Assembly (NCBI RefSeq): GCF_944801835.1
Contig: NZ_CALYLN010000001.1
Span: 714,001-778,000 of the forward strand
Length of the DNA stretch: 64,000 bases
Source of the DNA: Bartonella sp. B1099
GTDB taxonomy: Bacteria; Pseudomonadota; Alphaproteobacteria; Rhizobiales; Rhizobiaceae
Reading direction: 5' to 3'
A program made the translations under genes and the position numbers. Positions within the stretch are counted from its first letter, which is position 1; the number at the start of each line of letters is the position of its first letter. Shown here piece by piece: positions 43,366 to 53,274 of this stretch. A model generated the notes under the pieces. That model was not told the DNA's origin. It saw nothing but the letters and a program-made list of their open reading frames with translations, and did no database searches.

Positions 43366-43589
43366 TTAAACAGAACGCCATTGGTTTGCCAATTCACGGG
43401 CTTGTTTTAAAGAAACATCTCTTAAGGCACCAAGCCCATTTCGCGACGACGCCCGTGAATGGTATAACGATAAAGCCATTGAGCACCACCATCTTTACGC
43501 TTATGAAGTAACAAGCCGGCACCATCATTATATTTGCCAGCCCCCAATGTTGCGACAGATCTTGCATTAAGCCGATTCATAAGAGCCAT
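43366..43589 (-). pseudogene. Tyrosine-recombinase 5' remnant, best-preserved copy
   Basis: Starting at ATG 43589 (with AAAGGACT upstream), it reads MALMNRLNARSVATLGAGKY, then NDGAGLLLHKRKDGGAQWLY and RYTIHGRRREMGL. A one-base loss in a G run at about 43430 shifts the frame. The next frame gives LRDVSLKQARELANQWRSV and then a stop at 43366-43368. This is the N-terminal arm-binding (DUF4102-like) domain of a P4-type integrase. The central and catalytic domains are missing. It is clearly a truncated gene with one further frameshift. Confidence 0.85.
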
Positions 43590-43765
43590 TTTTAGTCCTT
43601 TCTTATACAATTTTAACCCACACGCCAGCCCCGCTTTTGACGTGCAAGGGAGTGGTTTTGATTGATTCAACATAAACAGATTTGAAATGAGAGAATCTTA
43701 CGTTATTCGGGACTCTCATTCAACACACAAAATAGTAAATTATCATTATAAATCAATATGTTGTA
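43590..43765 (-). repeat. Integrase-leader module, copy I (leader and terminal motif)
   Basis: The reference copy. Upstream of the integrase ATG lie GTGGTTTTGATTGATTCAAC, an inverted repeat AATGAGAG (43687-43694)/CTCTCATT (43713-43720), and the terminal motif at 43738-43763 containing TTATAAATCAATATGTTG. All other copies in the window were recognised by comparison with this one. Confidence 0.85.
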
Positions 43766-43984
43766 CGAAAAAGAAAAGGTTCCAAATTTTGTGTTTATCT
43801 TTCTTGTCTATGATTTTTTACTCAAAACTCTTTTTAAAAGCTCCATCATAAAATTTTAAAATGGCAAAAACTGATCAAGTAAGGTTACAAAAGCTGTTGG
43901 GCAATCTATCTTATTCCCAATAATATAACCTCTCATGATCGATTGTATAAAGTGCTATTTTCATAGTCTTAACCTCAGCCCGCT

Positions 43985-44048
43985 TTAAAATATAGGGCAT
44001 TTTATTCGGATAACGTTAAATTATGATTATAAATCAAATTATATTATA
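43985..44048 (-). repeat. Integrase-leader module, copy K (end fragment)
   Basis: Only TTATTCGGATAACGTTAAAT and a variant terminal motif (GATTATAAATCAAATTATAT, 44018-44046) are recognisable. Confidence 0.45.
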
Positions 44049-44084
44049 AGCTTTATATGGTGTTCATGTGTCAATTTCATTTTT

Positions 44085-44214
44085 AATGTGAAAACCAATG
44101 GTTTTGATTGATTTGTAATTTGAGAGTTAAAATGACAAAACATTCTTCTACCCAAATTTCTTATTTTTTTACGCTATAAAAATATAAATTATTATTATAA
44201 ATCAGTTTATTATA
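44085..44214 (-). repeat. Integrase-leader module, copy J (leader only)
   Basis: CAATGGTTTTGATTGATTTG begins the leader and a terminal motif variant with TTATAAATCAGTTTATTA lies at 44186-44212. No coding part is attached. Together with copies I and K it forms a small head-to-tail cluster. Confidence 0.55.
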
Positions 44215-44699
44215 ACTCCCCATAACGTGCATTTTCGTAAATTATTTCATTGATATTTTCGAAAGTTCAATTTTAAATAAGATATAAATAAAGCAATTGA
44301 GCGATTTTTATGTCGGTGATATATTAACTTTATTATTATAAGAAAATTTTATTTTTATTTCACAAAATCAATGGTTGTATATATTCCTATTCATTGTTAA
44401 GTATCCACAAGGGTAAGCTAATAAGTTGACTGTACAGTGTAGCTTAAAAATTTTACTCTTCAATTTTATACATCAGATCATAAAATAATGACGTTTTTTG
44501 CGCTTATTTTATTTAATTTTTCGTTGCTAATTTTATTGAGGAAGTTGTTTTCTTGTTTCATCTCGTTATTACGTTTTCGTAATTTGAAGGAAATTTGACG
44601 ATTTTCAGGGGGATAGATAGAGTAAAGCTTTGTTTTATTGTTTTCACTTTTCCTAAATTTCACTAAGGGATGGTAAAAAGTGATGAGGAGGCTCTATTA

Positions 44700-45605
44700 A
44701 TGGATGATGCTAAAAACAGTGCTGTTGATGTTTTGGAAAAACAAGCAGCATTTTTATCGTCTGCTTTACCTTATATGCAAAAATACGAAAATGAAACAGT
44801 TGTTGTAAAATATGGCGGTCATGTTATGGGTGATCCCGCTTTGGGACGAGCATTTGCGCGTGATATTGCTCTATTAAAGCAATCGGGGATTAATCCTGTT
44901 GTTGTTCATGGTGGAGGGCCTCAGATTGCTGAAATTTTAATGAAAATGGGGATTGAATCACGATTTGAAAACGGTTTACGGGTAACCGATGAACGGATCG
45001 TTGAAGTGGTTGAAATGGTTTTGGCGGGTTCCATCAATAAGGAGATTGTTGCACTCATCAATGCTGAGGGTGAATGGGCAATAGGGTTGTGCGGAAAGGA
45101 TGGCAATATGGTTTTTGCCGAAAAGGCTTATAGAACTGTCATTGATCCTGATTCGCATATTGAACGTGTTTTAGATTTGGGATTTGTGGGTGAACCTATT
45201 GAAGTTGATCGTACATTACTGGATCTATTAGCGTGTTCTGAAATGATACCAGTTCTTGCTCCTGTAGCTCCAGGTCGGGATGGTAAAACCTATAATATTA
45301 ATGCTGATATTTTTGCTGGAGCTATTGCGGGTGCATTAGAAGCTAAACGTCTTTTATTTCTCACTGATGTTCCTGGTGTTTTGGATAAACAGGGTAAGCT
45401 TTTAAAAGAATTGACAGTTTCTGAAGCTGAGAAACTTATCAAAAATGGAACAATTTCAGGAGGCATGATTCCAAAAGTAGAGACTTGTGTGAAAGCCCTT
45501 CAAAATGGTGTGGAAGGTGTTGTCATTTTGAATGGAAAAACCCCTCATTCTGTTTTACTAGAGCTGTTTACTGAACAGGGAGTTGGAACGCTTATTGTTT
45601 CATAA
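44700..45605 (+). CDS. argB: Acetylglutamate kinase
   Basis: It phosphorylates N-acetyl-L-glutamate in the second step of arginine synthesis. A 301-residue amino-acid-kinase-family protein. The glycine-rich nucleotide region [12 protein letters not shown], the substrate loop [13 protein letters not shown], the [15 protein letters not shown] segment and the regulatory region [18 protein letters not shown] are all present. I start at 44700 because GAGGAGG stands 8 nt before it; the frame is open ten codons further up. It is 32 nt ahead of the DMT transporter gene. Confidence 0.96.
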   Translation: MDDAKNSAVDVLEKQAAFLSSALPYMQKYENETVVVKYGGHVMGDPALGRAFARDIALLKQSGINPVVVHGGGPQIAEILMKMGIESRFENGLRVTDERIVEVVEMVLAGSINKEIVALINAEGEWAIGLCGKDGNMVFAEKAYRTVIDPDSHIERVLDLGFVGEPIEVDRTLLDLLACSEMIPVLAPVAPGRDGKTYNINADIFAGAIAGALEAKRLLFLTDVPGVLDKQGKLLKELTVSEAEKLIKNGTISGGMIPKVETCVKALQNGVEGVVILNGKTPHSVLLELFTEQGVGTLIVS

Positions 45606-45637
45606 ATTGTGCGGAAAATTGGAGGAGAAGGTCTTTC

Positions 45638-46552
45638 ATGACGAATATCAAACAGTTTAAATATCCTTTATTAAGCAAACCAGAATTGGCAATATTTGCT
45701 GCAACAATATTGTGGGGGATTACATTTTTAGTCATTCACATTGCAGTACGCTATAGCGGTCCTCTGTTTTTTGTTGGATTTCGTTTTATTGTTGCCTCCC
45801 TTATATGTGGAGCAATTTTTTGGCGCTCTATAAAAGGTATAACTGTTTATGAAGTTTTTGCTGGGATGGCAATTGGTTTATCCATGTTTTTGGGTTATGC
45901 TTTTCAAGCAGCTGGACTTCAAACGATTATTAGTAGTCAGTCGGCTTTTATCACAGCGCTTTATGTTCCGATGGTTCCAATCTTGCAATGGATTGTTTTT
46001 AAAAAACCTCCCCGTTTTGCCTGTTGGGTTGGTATTGTTTTTGCTTTTATTGGGCTTGTACTTGTTTCAGGACAAAAGCCAGGAAGTTTTGATTTTTCAA
46101 AAGGCGAAATTTTGACGTTATTGGGCGCTTTAGCGATTGCTGGAGAAGTCATACTCATCGGAATTTTTGCCAACAAGGTTGATAGTCGGCGTGTAACCAT
46201 TATCCAGTTATTCTTTAGTGGTTTTTTTTCATTTTCTTGTATGCCTTTGATGGGTGAAAGCATTCCTGAATTTTCGTGGGTATGGTTTAGTATCGGTATG
46301 GGATTAGCATTAATGAGTGCTATTATTCAATTGGCGATGAATTGGGCACAAAAGTCTATTTCCCCTACGCGTGCAACACTCATTTACGCAGGTGAACCGG
46401 TGTGGGCTGGCATTGTTGGGCGTTTGGCTGGAGAGCATTTATCTCTTTTAGCTTTATTAGGTGGTTTGTTTATTCTGATTGGGATCATTGTTGCTGAATT
46501 ACAACCTTCACAATGGCGTAAAAAAAGTAAAGCAATTGAAAAAATTGATTAG
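45638..46552 (+). CDS. DMT-superfamily transporter (EamA domains)
   Basis: A 304-residue inner-membrane protein with about ten hydrophobic helices in two EamA repeats (first about residues 15-145, second about 155-290). The repeats carry ILWGITFLVIHIAVRYSGP and ATLIYAGEPVWAGIVGRLAGE, typical of the drug/metabolite transporter superfamily. The substrate is unknown; related proteins export amino acids or metabolites. GGAGGAGAAGG precedes the ATG, and it lies close behind argB, so the two are probably co-transcribed. Confidence 0.88.
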   Translation: MTNIKQFKYPLLSKPELAIFAATILWGITFLVIHIAVRYSGPLFFVGFRFIVASLICGAIFWRSIKGITVYEVFAGMAIGLSMFLGYAFQAAGLQTIISSQSAFITALYVPMVPILQWIVFKKPPRFACWVGIVFAFIGLVLVSGQKPGSFDFSKGEILTLLGALAIAGEVILIGIFANKVDSRRVTIIQLFFSGFFSFSCMPLMGESIPEFSWVWFSIGMGLALMSAIIQLAMNWAQKSISPTRATLIYAGEPVWAGIVGRLAGEHLSLLALLGGLFILIGIIVAELQPSQWRKKSKAIEKID

Positions 46553-46594
46553 CGATGCACTTTTCCTATGATGATTTTATTGCATGCGTTTTTT

Positions 46595-46656
46595 GCTTGC
46601 AGCGTTTTCATTTAAATTACAAAACAATAAATGATCATTATAAATCAATATATTAT
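46595..46656 (-). repeat. Integrase-leader module, copy L (end fragment)
   Basis: TTTCATTTAAATTACAAAAC followed by a nearly intact terminal motif at 46628-46654 with ATTATAAATCAATATATT. No leader hairpin or coding part is left. Confidence 0.6.
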
Positions 46657-46908
46657 CCAATTATTTGAAGAAAGTTAATGTTTTTATCTTTAACGGAGGA
46701 AGAAAGGAGTTGTACAAAAAGTACATAAAAACTCTATGCAATAGAGCTTATTTCTACAGTTTTAAACGTTAAAAAGAAAACGATCCCTTTCAACATACAT
46801 TTATTTTATATAAGATTGCTAAAAAAGCAAATTATTGCATACAAATAAAAAGCATTTCTCGCAAATTTTATCGAAAGTTTAAGTGATATACGCGTCCACC
46901 CGATATTC

Positions 46909-47175
46909 ATACAACATATTGATTTATAATGATAATATAACATTATTTATATTGAGTTAAAACTCTGAAGACTGTAAAATTTTCTCATTTCAAATGTTTT
47001 TCATGTTAAATCAATCCCAATCATTTGCTTACACGCCATAAGCGAGAGCCATGTGGTTAAAATTGCATAAAAAAGGCACGCCTTCTATAAATTCTTTCAA
47101 GTATCAAGGACTATCGCAACATTGGAGGTTGGAAAAGTGTGTGATGGTAGCGGCTTACCAGCCTATGAGTCATCA
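46909..47175 (+). repeat. Integrase-leader module, copy M (plus strand)
   Basis: The terminal motif at 46911-46937 (CAACATATTGATTTATAATG) is followed by a leader with TTTTCTCATTTCAAATG, AATCAATCCCAATCATTTGC, and a decayed integrase coding part to about 47175 (CAACATTGGAGGTTGGAAAA, CGGCTTACCAGCCTATGAG). No open reading frame of useful length survives. Confidence 0.65.
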
Positions 47176-47360
47176 AACAAGATGCAAAAAGATCATTTTA
47201 GTCCCTTTGGTATTTAATTTATTAAATAAAAGCCTTATTTTTTATGCTATGAGAAGTTCATGTTTTGAAAGGCTGTTGGGGTTAATATTCTTTTGAAAGG
47301 TTCTCGATAAGACATAATTGGTCTTTGCGTTTTATATTATTCTTTGCTAAATCGCCTTAT

Positions 47361-49166
47361 ATGACAATAGATCGTAATTATATTCGTAATTTTTCCATCG
47401 TGGCGCATATTGATCACGGCAAGTCCACTTTAGCGGATCGTTTGATTCAAATAACAGGGGGGCTTGACACACGTGAGATGAAAGAACAAGTGCTCGATTC
47501 CATGGATATTGAGCGCGAACGTGGAATTACTATTAAAGCACAAACAGTACGTTTACACTATAAAGCACAGGATGGTGAGACCTATATTTTAAATCTTATG
47601 GATACACCAGGTCATGTGGATTTTGCTTATGAAGTTTCGCGGTCACTGGCAGCTTGTGAAGGTTCTCTGTTGGTGGTAGATGCGAGCCAAGGGGTGGAAG
47701 CACAGACATTAGCAAATGTTTATCAAGCCATTGATAATTCCCATGAATTGGTTGTTGTACTCAATAAAGTTGACCTTCCAGCAGCAGAACCTGAGCGTGT
47801 TAAAGAACAAATTGAAGATGTGATAGGCATTGATACATCTGGGGCCGTGGAAATATCAGCGAAAACAGGTTTGGGTGTCCCTGATGTTTTGGAGGCAATT
47901 GTTACACAATTACCCCCTCCACGTACAGGCGATGGTGCAAATCCCTTGAAGGCAATGTTGGTTGATAGTTGGTATGATGCATATCTTGGTGTCATCGTTT
48001 TAGTGCGAGTCATTGATGGTGTGTTAAAAAAAGGCCAAACCATTCGTATGATGGGGACAGGGGCAAAATATCCTGTTGAGCGCGTTGGGGTGTTTACACC
48101 TAAAATGGTGCAGGTTGATGAATTAGGACCAGGTGAGATTGGTTTTATCACTGCTTCTATCAAAGAGGTTGCCGATACACGGGTTGGCGATACGATTACT
48201 GAAGAGCGTCGTCCTTGTGAAAATGTTTTACCTGGTTTTAAGCCTGCGCAACCAGTTGTCTTTTGTGGACTTTTTCCAATTGATGCTGCCGATTTTGATG
48301 ATTTGCGTGCAGCCATGGGCAAATTACGCTTAAATGATGCGAGTTTTTCTTTTGAAATGGAAACATCTGCGGCTTTGGGGTTTGGTTTTCGGTGTGGTTT
48401 TTTAGGGCTTCTTCATCTTGAAATTATTCAAGAGCGGTTAGAGCGTGAGTTTAATTTGGATTTAATCGCGACAGCACCCTCGGTTGTTTATCGTATGAAT
48501 ATGAATGATGGTTCTGTTAAAGAGTTGCACAATCCAGCAGATATGCCTGATGTGGTTAAAATTTCTTCTATCGAAGAACCGTGGATCCGAGCGACAATCA
48601 TGACTCCTGATAATTATCTTGGGTCAATTTTAGAGCTGTGCCAAGAGCGGCGTGGAATACAGGTTGGTTTATCCTATGTTGGAACGCGTGCTATGGTGAC
48701 GTATGATTTACCACTCAATGAAGTTGTTTTTGATTTTTATGATCGCTTAAAATCGATCTCAAAGGGGTATGCTTCTTTTGATTATCAGATGAGGGATTAT
48801 GCCGAGGGGGATTTAGTTAAAATGTCTATTTTGGTGAATGGAGAATCTATAGATGCATTGTCGATGCTTGTGCACCGCACGATTGCGGAAAAGCGTGGGC
48901 GTTCCATGTGTGAAAAACTGAAAGATCTTATTCCCCAGCATATGTTTCAGATTCCAATTCAAGCGGCTATTGGTGGTAAAGTTATAGCGCGCGAAACAAT
49001 TCGTGCTTTGCGTAAAGATGTAACAGCAAAATGTTACGGGGGCGATGTGACACGTAAGCGTAAACTGTTGGAAAAGCAAAAAGAAGGTAAAAAACGGATG
49101 CGCCAATTTGGAAAGGTAGAAATTCCTCAGTCAGCTTTTATTCAAGCCCTTAAAATGAATAAATAA
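47361..49166 (+). CDS. lepA: Elongation factor 4 (LepA)
   Basis: A ribosome-associated GTPase (EF4) of 601 residues. The G domain has P-loop [10 protein letters not shown], the effector motif [20 protein letters not shown] and NKVDLP. Domains II and III and the LepA-specific C-terminal domain follow, ending [20 protein letters not shown] with the expected basic tail. I start at 47361 ([18 protein letters not shown]), the family start; the frame is open 12 codons further up. It has no close partners. Confidence 0.97.
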   Translation: MTIDRNYIRNFSIVAHIDHGKSTLADRLIQITGGLDTREMKEQVLDSMDIERERGITIKAQTVRLHYKAQDGETYILNLMDTPGHVDFAYEVSRSLAACEGSLLVVDASQGVEAQTLANVYQAIDNSHELVVVLNKVDLPAAEPERVKEQIEDVIGIDTSGAVEISAKTGLGVPDVLEAIVTQLPPPRTGDGANPLKAMLVDSWYDAYLGVIVLVRVIDGVLKKGQTIRMMGTGAKYPVERVGVFTPKMVQVDELGPGEIGFITASIKEVADTRVGDTITEERRPCENVLPGFKPAQPVVFCGLFPIDAADFDDLRAAMGKLRLNDASFSFEMETSAALGFGFRCGFLGLLHLEIIQERLEREFNLDLIATAPSVVYRMNMNDGSVKELHNPADMPDVVKISSIEEPWIRATIMTPDNYLGSILELCQERRGIQVGLSYVGTRAMVTYDLPLNEVVFDFYDRLKSISKGYASFDYQMRDYAEGDLVKMSILVNGESIDALSMLVHRTIAEKRGRSMCEKLKDLIPQHMFQIPIQAAIGGKVIARETIRALRKDVTAKCYGGDVTRKRKLLEKQKEGKKRMRQFGKVEIPQSAFIQALKMNK

Positions 49167-49748
49167 CGAAAAAAGGCGTATTTTCCTCATTAGATTGCGC
49201 TTTTGCTTTTGTTGATTGTTCAGGTTCTTAAAGAGTGCTTCTTAAATGGCAATTTCTCAGTCCTCACATTTTTGGGTATAGTGTGTTTTTTCATTGTGTT
49301 ACGTTGCTCACGTAAAATGGAATGCTTTAAACAAAATACATTGGTGTTGCATATTGGCTCCCTTTTTTTTAAGAAATATCTCTCAATACACCCGATCTCA
49401 TTTCACAATGGTATTTGTCAAAAGGATAATCTAAAGCCTCCGTAAATGACATAAAACCCATTTGGCATGATCATCTTTACATGTCATAAAGACGCGTGCT
49501 GCTATCATCATACTTTTTGCGCATTCAAAATGTTATGATAGCTCTTGGTGTTTGAGAGCGTTCATTAAGGACATTTTTACTCTGTGTATTAAGGTGTGTC
49601 TTACTCATACACTTCTTACGTTTGTGATGTGCAAGGAAATGAGAGCGATTAATTCAATATGCAAGGATTTGAAATAAGAGACTCCTTGTATTTGAGGGTG
49701 TTATTCAAGTTGAAAAACAATAAATGACATTATCAATCAACATGGTAT
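49167..49748. other. Gene-free region between convergent lepA and dapD
   Basis: 580 nt. After about 160 nt of unassigned sequence it consists of decayed integrase module N. No clear terminator hairpin follows either gene. Confidence 0.5.
49330..49748 (-). repeat. Integrase-leader module, copy N
   Basis: One of the longer copies. AAGAAATATCTCTCAATACA (from about 49371) and CATTTCACAATGGTATTTGT correspond to the LRDVSLKQ and RRREMG coding parts. A leader follows (GTGATGTGCAAGGAAATGAG), then a diverged terminal motif at 49722-49747, which ends one base before the dapD stop codon. Confidence 0.6.
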
Positions 49749-50597
49749 CTAATCACGTAAAAGCTCGTTAATGGATGTTTTTTCGCGTGTTTTTTGATCA
49801 ACACGTTTTACAATAACAGCACAATAAAGGTTTGGGCCTGTTTCACCATTAGGGAGTGGTTTTCCAGGAAGAGACCCCGGTACAACAACTGAATAGGCTG
49901 GTACTTCACCGATAAAAATTTCCCCTGTTGTACGATCAATAATCTTTGTAGACTTCCCAATAAAGACTCCCATGCCTAAAACAGCACCTTCACGAATAAT
50001 ACAGCCTTCAACAACTTCAGAGCGAGCGCCAATAAAGCAATGGTCTTCAATAATTGTTGGATTTGCTTGCAGAGGTTCCAAAACGCCACCAATACCAACA
50101 CCACCAGCAAGATGAACATGTTTGCCAATTTGTGCACAAGAACCAACGGTTGTCCAGGTATCAACCATTGTTCCTTCATCGACAAAAGCACCAAGATTGA
50201 TAAAGGATGGCATGAGTATGACGTTTGGTGCAATATAGGCAGAATGACGTGCAATTGCTCCAGGAACGGAACGAAACCCCGCTTTTTGAAAATCATTTTC
50301 TTTCCAACCAGAAAATTTTGAGGGAACTTTATCCCACCAATGTGTTCCATTGATTCCACCAGCAATAATTTGCATTGGGTTTAGCCGAAAAGAGAGCAAA
50401 ACAGCTTTTTTCAACCATTGATGAACATGCCATTGTCCATTTTTTTGCCGTTCTGCAACACGGATTTCACCTTTATCAAGAAGGTTCAATGTGTGTTCGA
50501 CACTCTCACGAATTTCGCCTTTTGTGGTAGTATTGACAGAATCGCGATCATCAAATGCTTTTTCGATAATGATTTCAAGTTGTGTGAGATGGGTCAT
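49749..50597 (-). CDS. dapD: Tetrahydrodipicolinate N-succinyltransferase
   Basis: It adds a succinyl group to tetrahydrodipicolinate in the lysine and diaminopimelate pathway, upstream of DapE. 282 residues with the left-handed beta-helix hexapeptide region (about 110-230): [62 protein letters not shown] start at ATG 50597 ([11 protein letters not shown]), the usual family start, rather than seven codons earlier. It is divergent from the LOG-family gene. Confidence 0.96.
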   Translation of the reverse strand: MTHLTQLEIIIEKAFDDRDSVNTTTKGEIRESVEHTLNLLDKGEIRVAERQKNGQWHVHQWLKKAVLLSFRLNPMQIIAGGINGTHWWDKVPSKFSGWKENDFQKAGFRSVPGAIARHSAYIAPNVILMPSFINLGAFVDEGTMVDTWTTVGSCAQIGKHVHLAGGVGIGGVLEPLQANPTIIEDHCFIGARSEVVEGCIIREGAVLGMGVFIGKSTKIIDRTTGEIFIGEVPAYSVVVPGSLPGKPLPNGETGPNLYCAVIVKRVDQKTREKTSINELLRD

Positions 50598-50703
50598 GAC
50601 GAGAGTTCCGTTAAACAAGTTGAAAGCTTCAAGATTTATTCTCTATGACCTACGCGAAGAAATGTTTTCAGTCAATAAAACGATGAGAAAGTAGGACATG
50701 TGC

Positions 50704-51567
50704 ATGAAAAAAGGCTGTAAAGAAAAAAGAAAAGAAGAACAAGAAAATTGGACACCACTTCTTCACACGAGAGAAGCTCTCCAACAGATCCATAAAGTTT
50801 CTAATTCAGCACAAATGTGTTCACCTACTTATCGTTTAGCCTATATCGATCAAGATTTTATGATGCGACCAGAGCTGCGCTCACAACGTATTGGTCTTGA
50901 ATTTTTAAAGCCAGAGATAACACTTAAAGAATATAATATTCAATCAACAGTTGTTTTGTTTGGTGGTGCACGTATTCCTGAACCCGGGCAAGCAGCGTGG
51001 GCTGCAAAAAATGAAATACAAAAGAAAAACTTGCATGCTATGTCGCATTATTACGATGAAGCCAGAGAATTTGCACGTTTGTGTTCCCTTTATTCAGCGA
51101 AAACAGAATATCGTGAATTTGTGATTGTTACAGGGGGCGGACCAGGGATCATGGAAGCAGGAAATCGTGGTGCTTGTGATGTTGGTGCTCCAACAGTTGG
51201 CTTAAATATTATTTTACCGCATGAGCAAGAGCCTAATGCATATGTGTCTCCGCATTTGTGTTTCAATTTTCACTATTTGGGGATGCGAAAAATGCATTTT
51301 TTAGTACGAGCGAAAGCATTAGCTATTTTCCCTGGAGGATTTGGGACCTTGGATGAGTTGTTTGAAACGTTAACCTTAATACAAACAGGGCGTATGAAAC
51401 AGGTACCAATTTTATTGTTTGGCAAAGAATTTTGGAGCAATGCGGTCAATTTTGAATATTTAGCTTCGCAAGGTACAATTGCTCCTACGGATGTTAATTT
51501 GGTGAAATTTGTCAATACAGCAGCAGAAGCTTTCAAAGAAATTCGTTCTTTTTATAAACTGCCTTAA
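50704..51567 (+). CDS. LOG-family protein (TIGR00730, cytokinin riboside monophosphate phosphoribohydrolase-like)
   Basis: A 287-residue Rossmann-like protein with the family motifs VTGGGPGIMEAGNRGA and FPGGFGTLDELFETL (PGGxGTxxE). Members cleave the N-glycosidic bond of nucleoside monophosphates, including AMP and cytokinin precursors. This is the longer bacterial type, with about 90 residues before the Rossmann fold. I start at 50704, since AGGA stands about 7 nt before it; an ATG two codons earlier is possible. The role in a mammalian pathogen is unknown. Confidence 0.88.
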   Translation: MKKGCKEKRKEEQENWTPLLHTREALQQIHKVSNSAQMCSPTYRLAYIDQDFMMRPELRSQRIGLEFLKPEITLKEYNIQSTVVLFGGARIPEPGQAAWAAKNEIQKKNLHAMSHYYDEAREFARLCSLYSAKTEYREFVIVTGGGPGIMEAGNRGACDVGAPTVGLNIILPHEQEPNAYVSPHLCFNFHYLGMRKMHFLVRAKALAIFPGGFGTLDELFETLTLIQTGRMKQVPILLFGKEFWSNAVNFEYLASQGTIAPTDVNLVKFVNTAAEAFKEIRSFYKLP

Positions 51568-51599
51568 TTGTTTTTGAAAAAGTCATTTTTGTGAGACAG

Positions 51600-52343
51600 T
51601 TAATATTCTACTTTGGTTAAATAAAGTCCTGAAGGGGGAGCAACAACACCACAATGTTTACGGTCTTTAGCATGAAGAGCTGCTTCAAGATCTTGAGTTG
51701 TCCAACGTCCAATCCCCACTTCCATGAGGCTTCCTGCGAATGAACGGATTTGATGATGAAGAAAAGAGCGGGCTCGCGCATAAAGGAAGATTTCTTCACC
51801 TTCTCTTTGCACATCGAGGCGTTCAAGGGTCCGAATAGGGCTTTTGGCTTGGCAATGTGCTGAACGGAAAGTTGTAAAATCATGTTGTCCTACAAGCTTT
51901 TGAGCGGCTTCATGCATAGCTTCAGCATCAAGAGGCTTTGGCAACCACCACACACGTTTGGCATTTAAGGCTGGTGGAGAGCGACGATTGAGAATTTTAA
52001 AAAGATAATGACGTTTGATAGCGGAAAATCGTGCATCAAAGTCATCAGGGACATTTTCTACATTTAAGATTGAAATCGCTTCTCCCTGTTGGCGTAAAAG
52101 AGCATTGAGCGCATCCCGTACAGTATATGGAGGCCAGTTTTTTATGAAATCAACATGGGCAACTTGTCCCGTAGCATGCACCCCAGCATCCGTTCGACCC
52201 GCTGTTGTAATAGTTAATTGTTGTCCACTAAAGCGAAAAATCACCTGTTCAAGAGCTCCTTGTATTGTGTGAAGCTCTGCTTGACGCTGCCAGCCAGCAT
52301 AATTTGATCCATCATATTCAAGAGTAAGTTTAAAACGGGGCAT
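51600..52343 (-). CDS. truA: tRNA pseudouridine synthase A
   Basis: It makes pseudouridine at positions 38-40 of the tRNA anticodon arm. 247 residues. The catalytic aspartate lies in [15 protein letters not shown], and the second family motif [15 protein letters not shown] is present. I start at 52343 ([18 protein letters not shown]), the family start; the frame is open 21 codons further into fmt. It follows fmt by one base and closes the def-fmt-truA cluster. Confidence 0.96.
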   Translation of the reverse strand: MPRFKLTLEYDGSNYAGWQRQAELHTIQGALEQVIFRFSGQQLTITTAGRTDAGVHATGQVAHVDFIKNWPPYTVRDALNALLRQQGEAISILNVENVPDDFDARFSAIKRHYLFKILNRRSPPALNAKRVWWLPKPLDAEAMHEAAQKLVGQHDFTTFRSAHCQAKSPIRTLERLDVQREGEEIFLYARARSFLHHQIRSFAGSLMEVGIGRWTTQDLEAALHAKDRKHCGVVAPPSGLYLTKVEY

Positions 52344-52344
52344 A

Positions 52345-53274
52345 TCAAAAAACAGCAGAAATATGAGCACCTCGCAAAAAGGTTGCGCTCTCAAGGATTT
52401 TACCACCAGATCTTTGCAGGTGGGTTATTTCAAGGAGCCCTTGTCCACAATGGACAATCAAAGAATTTGGTTCTATTCGACCAATTTCAAGAGAAGGACC
52501 AGTTATTAAACGACTTCCAAGAATTTTTACGCGTTCTTCTTGTCCCACGATATTCATGTTACACCAGCAACCAGGAAAGGGAGAGAGTGCACGAATATAT
52601 CGATGAATAAATTCAGCAGATTTTGTCCAATCAATGCGAGTTTCTTCCTTTTTGATTTTGGCAGCATAGGTGATGCCTTCTTCTGATTGGGGGGTCAGTT
52701 TGAGTTGTCCTTTTTCTAAAGTTGATAGAGTTTCTATCATAAGTTCTGCGCCGATATATGAAAGCTTATTTGACAGTTCACCCATAGTGGTTGTATCAGT
52801 GATGGGAATAGAGTGTGAAAGGGCAATAGGCCCTGTATCAAGCCCTTCATCCATTTTCATAATCATCATCCCGGTTTTCTTATCCCCAGCCATAATTGCA
52901 CGCTGAATAGGTGCAGCACCACGCCAGCGTGGTAAAAGCGAAGCATGGGCATTAAAACATCCAAAACGCGGTGTTTCAAGAATAGCTTTTGGTAAGAGGA
53001 GTCCATAGGCAACCACAACAGCAGCATCAACACGAAGTGCTGCAAATTGGGCTTGTTGTTCGGCTTTTTTGAGTGTTTGGGGCGTAAAGATAGGAATAGA
53101 TTTTTCTTCTGCTGCATTTTGCACGGGTGAGGGGATGAGTTTAAGACCACGACGTCCTGCTGGGCGAGGAGGTTGACTATAAACAGCGACAACATCATGA
53201 CCAGCATCCAATAAAGCATGCAAAACGGGAACAGAAAAACTGGGTGTTCCCATAAAACTCAACCGTAATGCCAT
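52345..53274 (-). CDS. fmt: Methionyl-tRNA formyltransferase
   Basis: It formylates the initiator methionyl-tRNA with 10-formyl-tetrahydrofolate. 309 residues. The N-terminal formyltransferase domain carries [12 protein letters not shown] and the catalytic motif [20 protein letters not shown]; the C-terminal domain lies at about 205-305. Its start codon shares one base with the def stop (TAATG), so the formylating and deformylating enzymes are translationally coupled, a common arrangement. Confidence 0.97.
   Translation of the reverse strand: MALRLSFMGTPSFSVPVLHALLDAGHDVVAVYSQPPRPAGRRGLKLIPSPVQNAAEEKSIPIFTPQTLKKAEQQAQFAALRVDAAVVVAYGLLLPKAILETPRFGCFNAHASLLPRWRGAAPIQRAIMAGDKKTGMMIMKMDEGLDTGPIALSHSIPITDTTTMGELSNKLSYIGAELMIETLSTLEKGQLKLTPQSEEGITYAAKIKKEETRIDWTKSAEFIHRYIRALSPFPGCWCNMNIVGQEERVKILGSRLITGPSLEIGRIEPNSLIVHCGQGLLEITHLQRSGGKILESATFLRGAHISAVF

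Larger units (their letters stand above)
42878..44699. other. 1.8-kb gene-free region rich in integrase modules
   Basis: No intact gene. From about 43366 it contains the best-preserved integrase module (I) and then two further leader copies (K, J). A plus-strand frame at 43227-43511 runs antisense to the integrase remnant, and a 61-codon frame at 44478-44663 has lysine/asparagine-rich low-complexity composition; neither is called. 44215-44660 is unassigned AT-rich sequence that probably includes the argB promoter. Confidence 0.6.
46553..47360. other. 800-nt gene-free region before lepA, with two divergent integrase modules
   Basis: Contains module end L (minus) and module M (plus), whose terminal motifs lie about 260 nt apart and point towards each other. 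An 81-codon plus frame at 47051-47296 is built on the decayed integrase sequence and is not called. The lepA promoter is presumably in the last 150 nt. Confidence 0.55.

Noticed and set aside
43227-43511. 94-codon plus-strand frame
   Set aside because: Half of it is antisense to the better-supported integrase remnant; no family match.
44478-44663. 61-codon minus-strand frame before argB
   Set aside because: Lys/Asn-rich low-complexity translation in the region expected to hold the argB promoter.
47051-47296. 81-codon plus-strand frame before lepA
   Set aside because: Built on the decayed integrase module M in a frame unrelated to the integrase.
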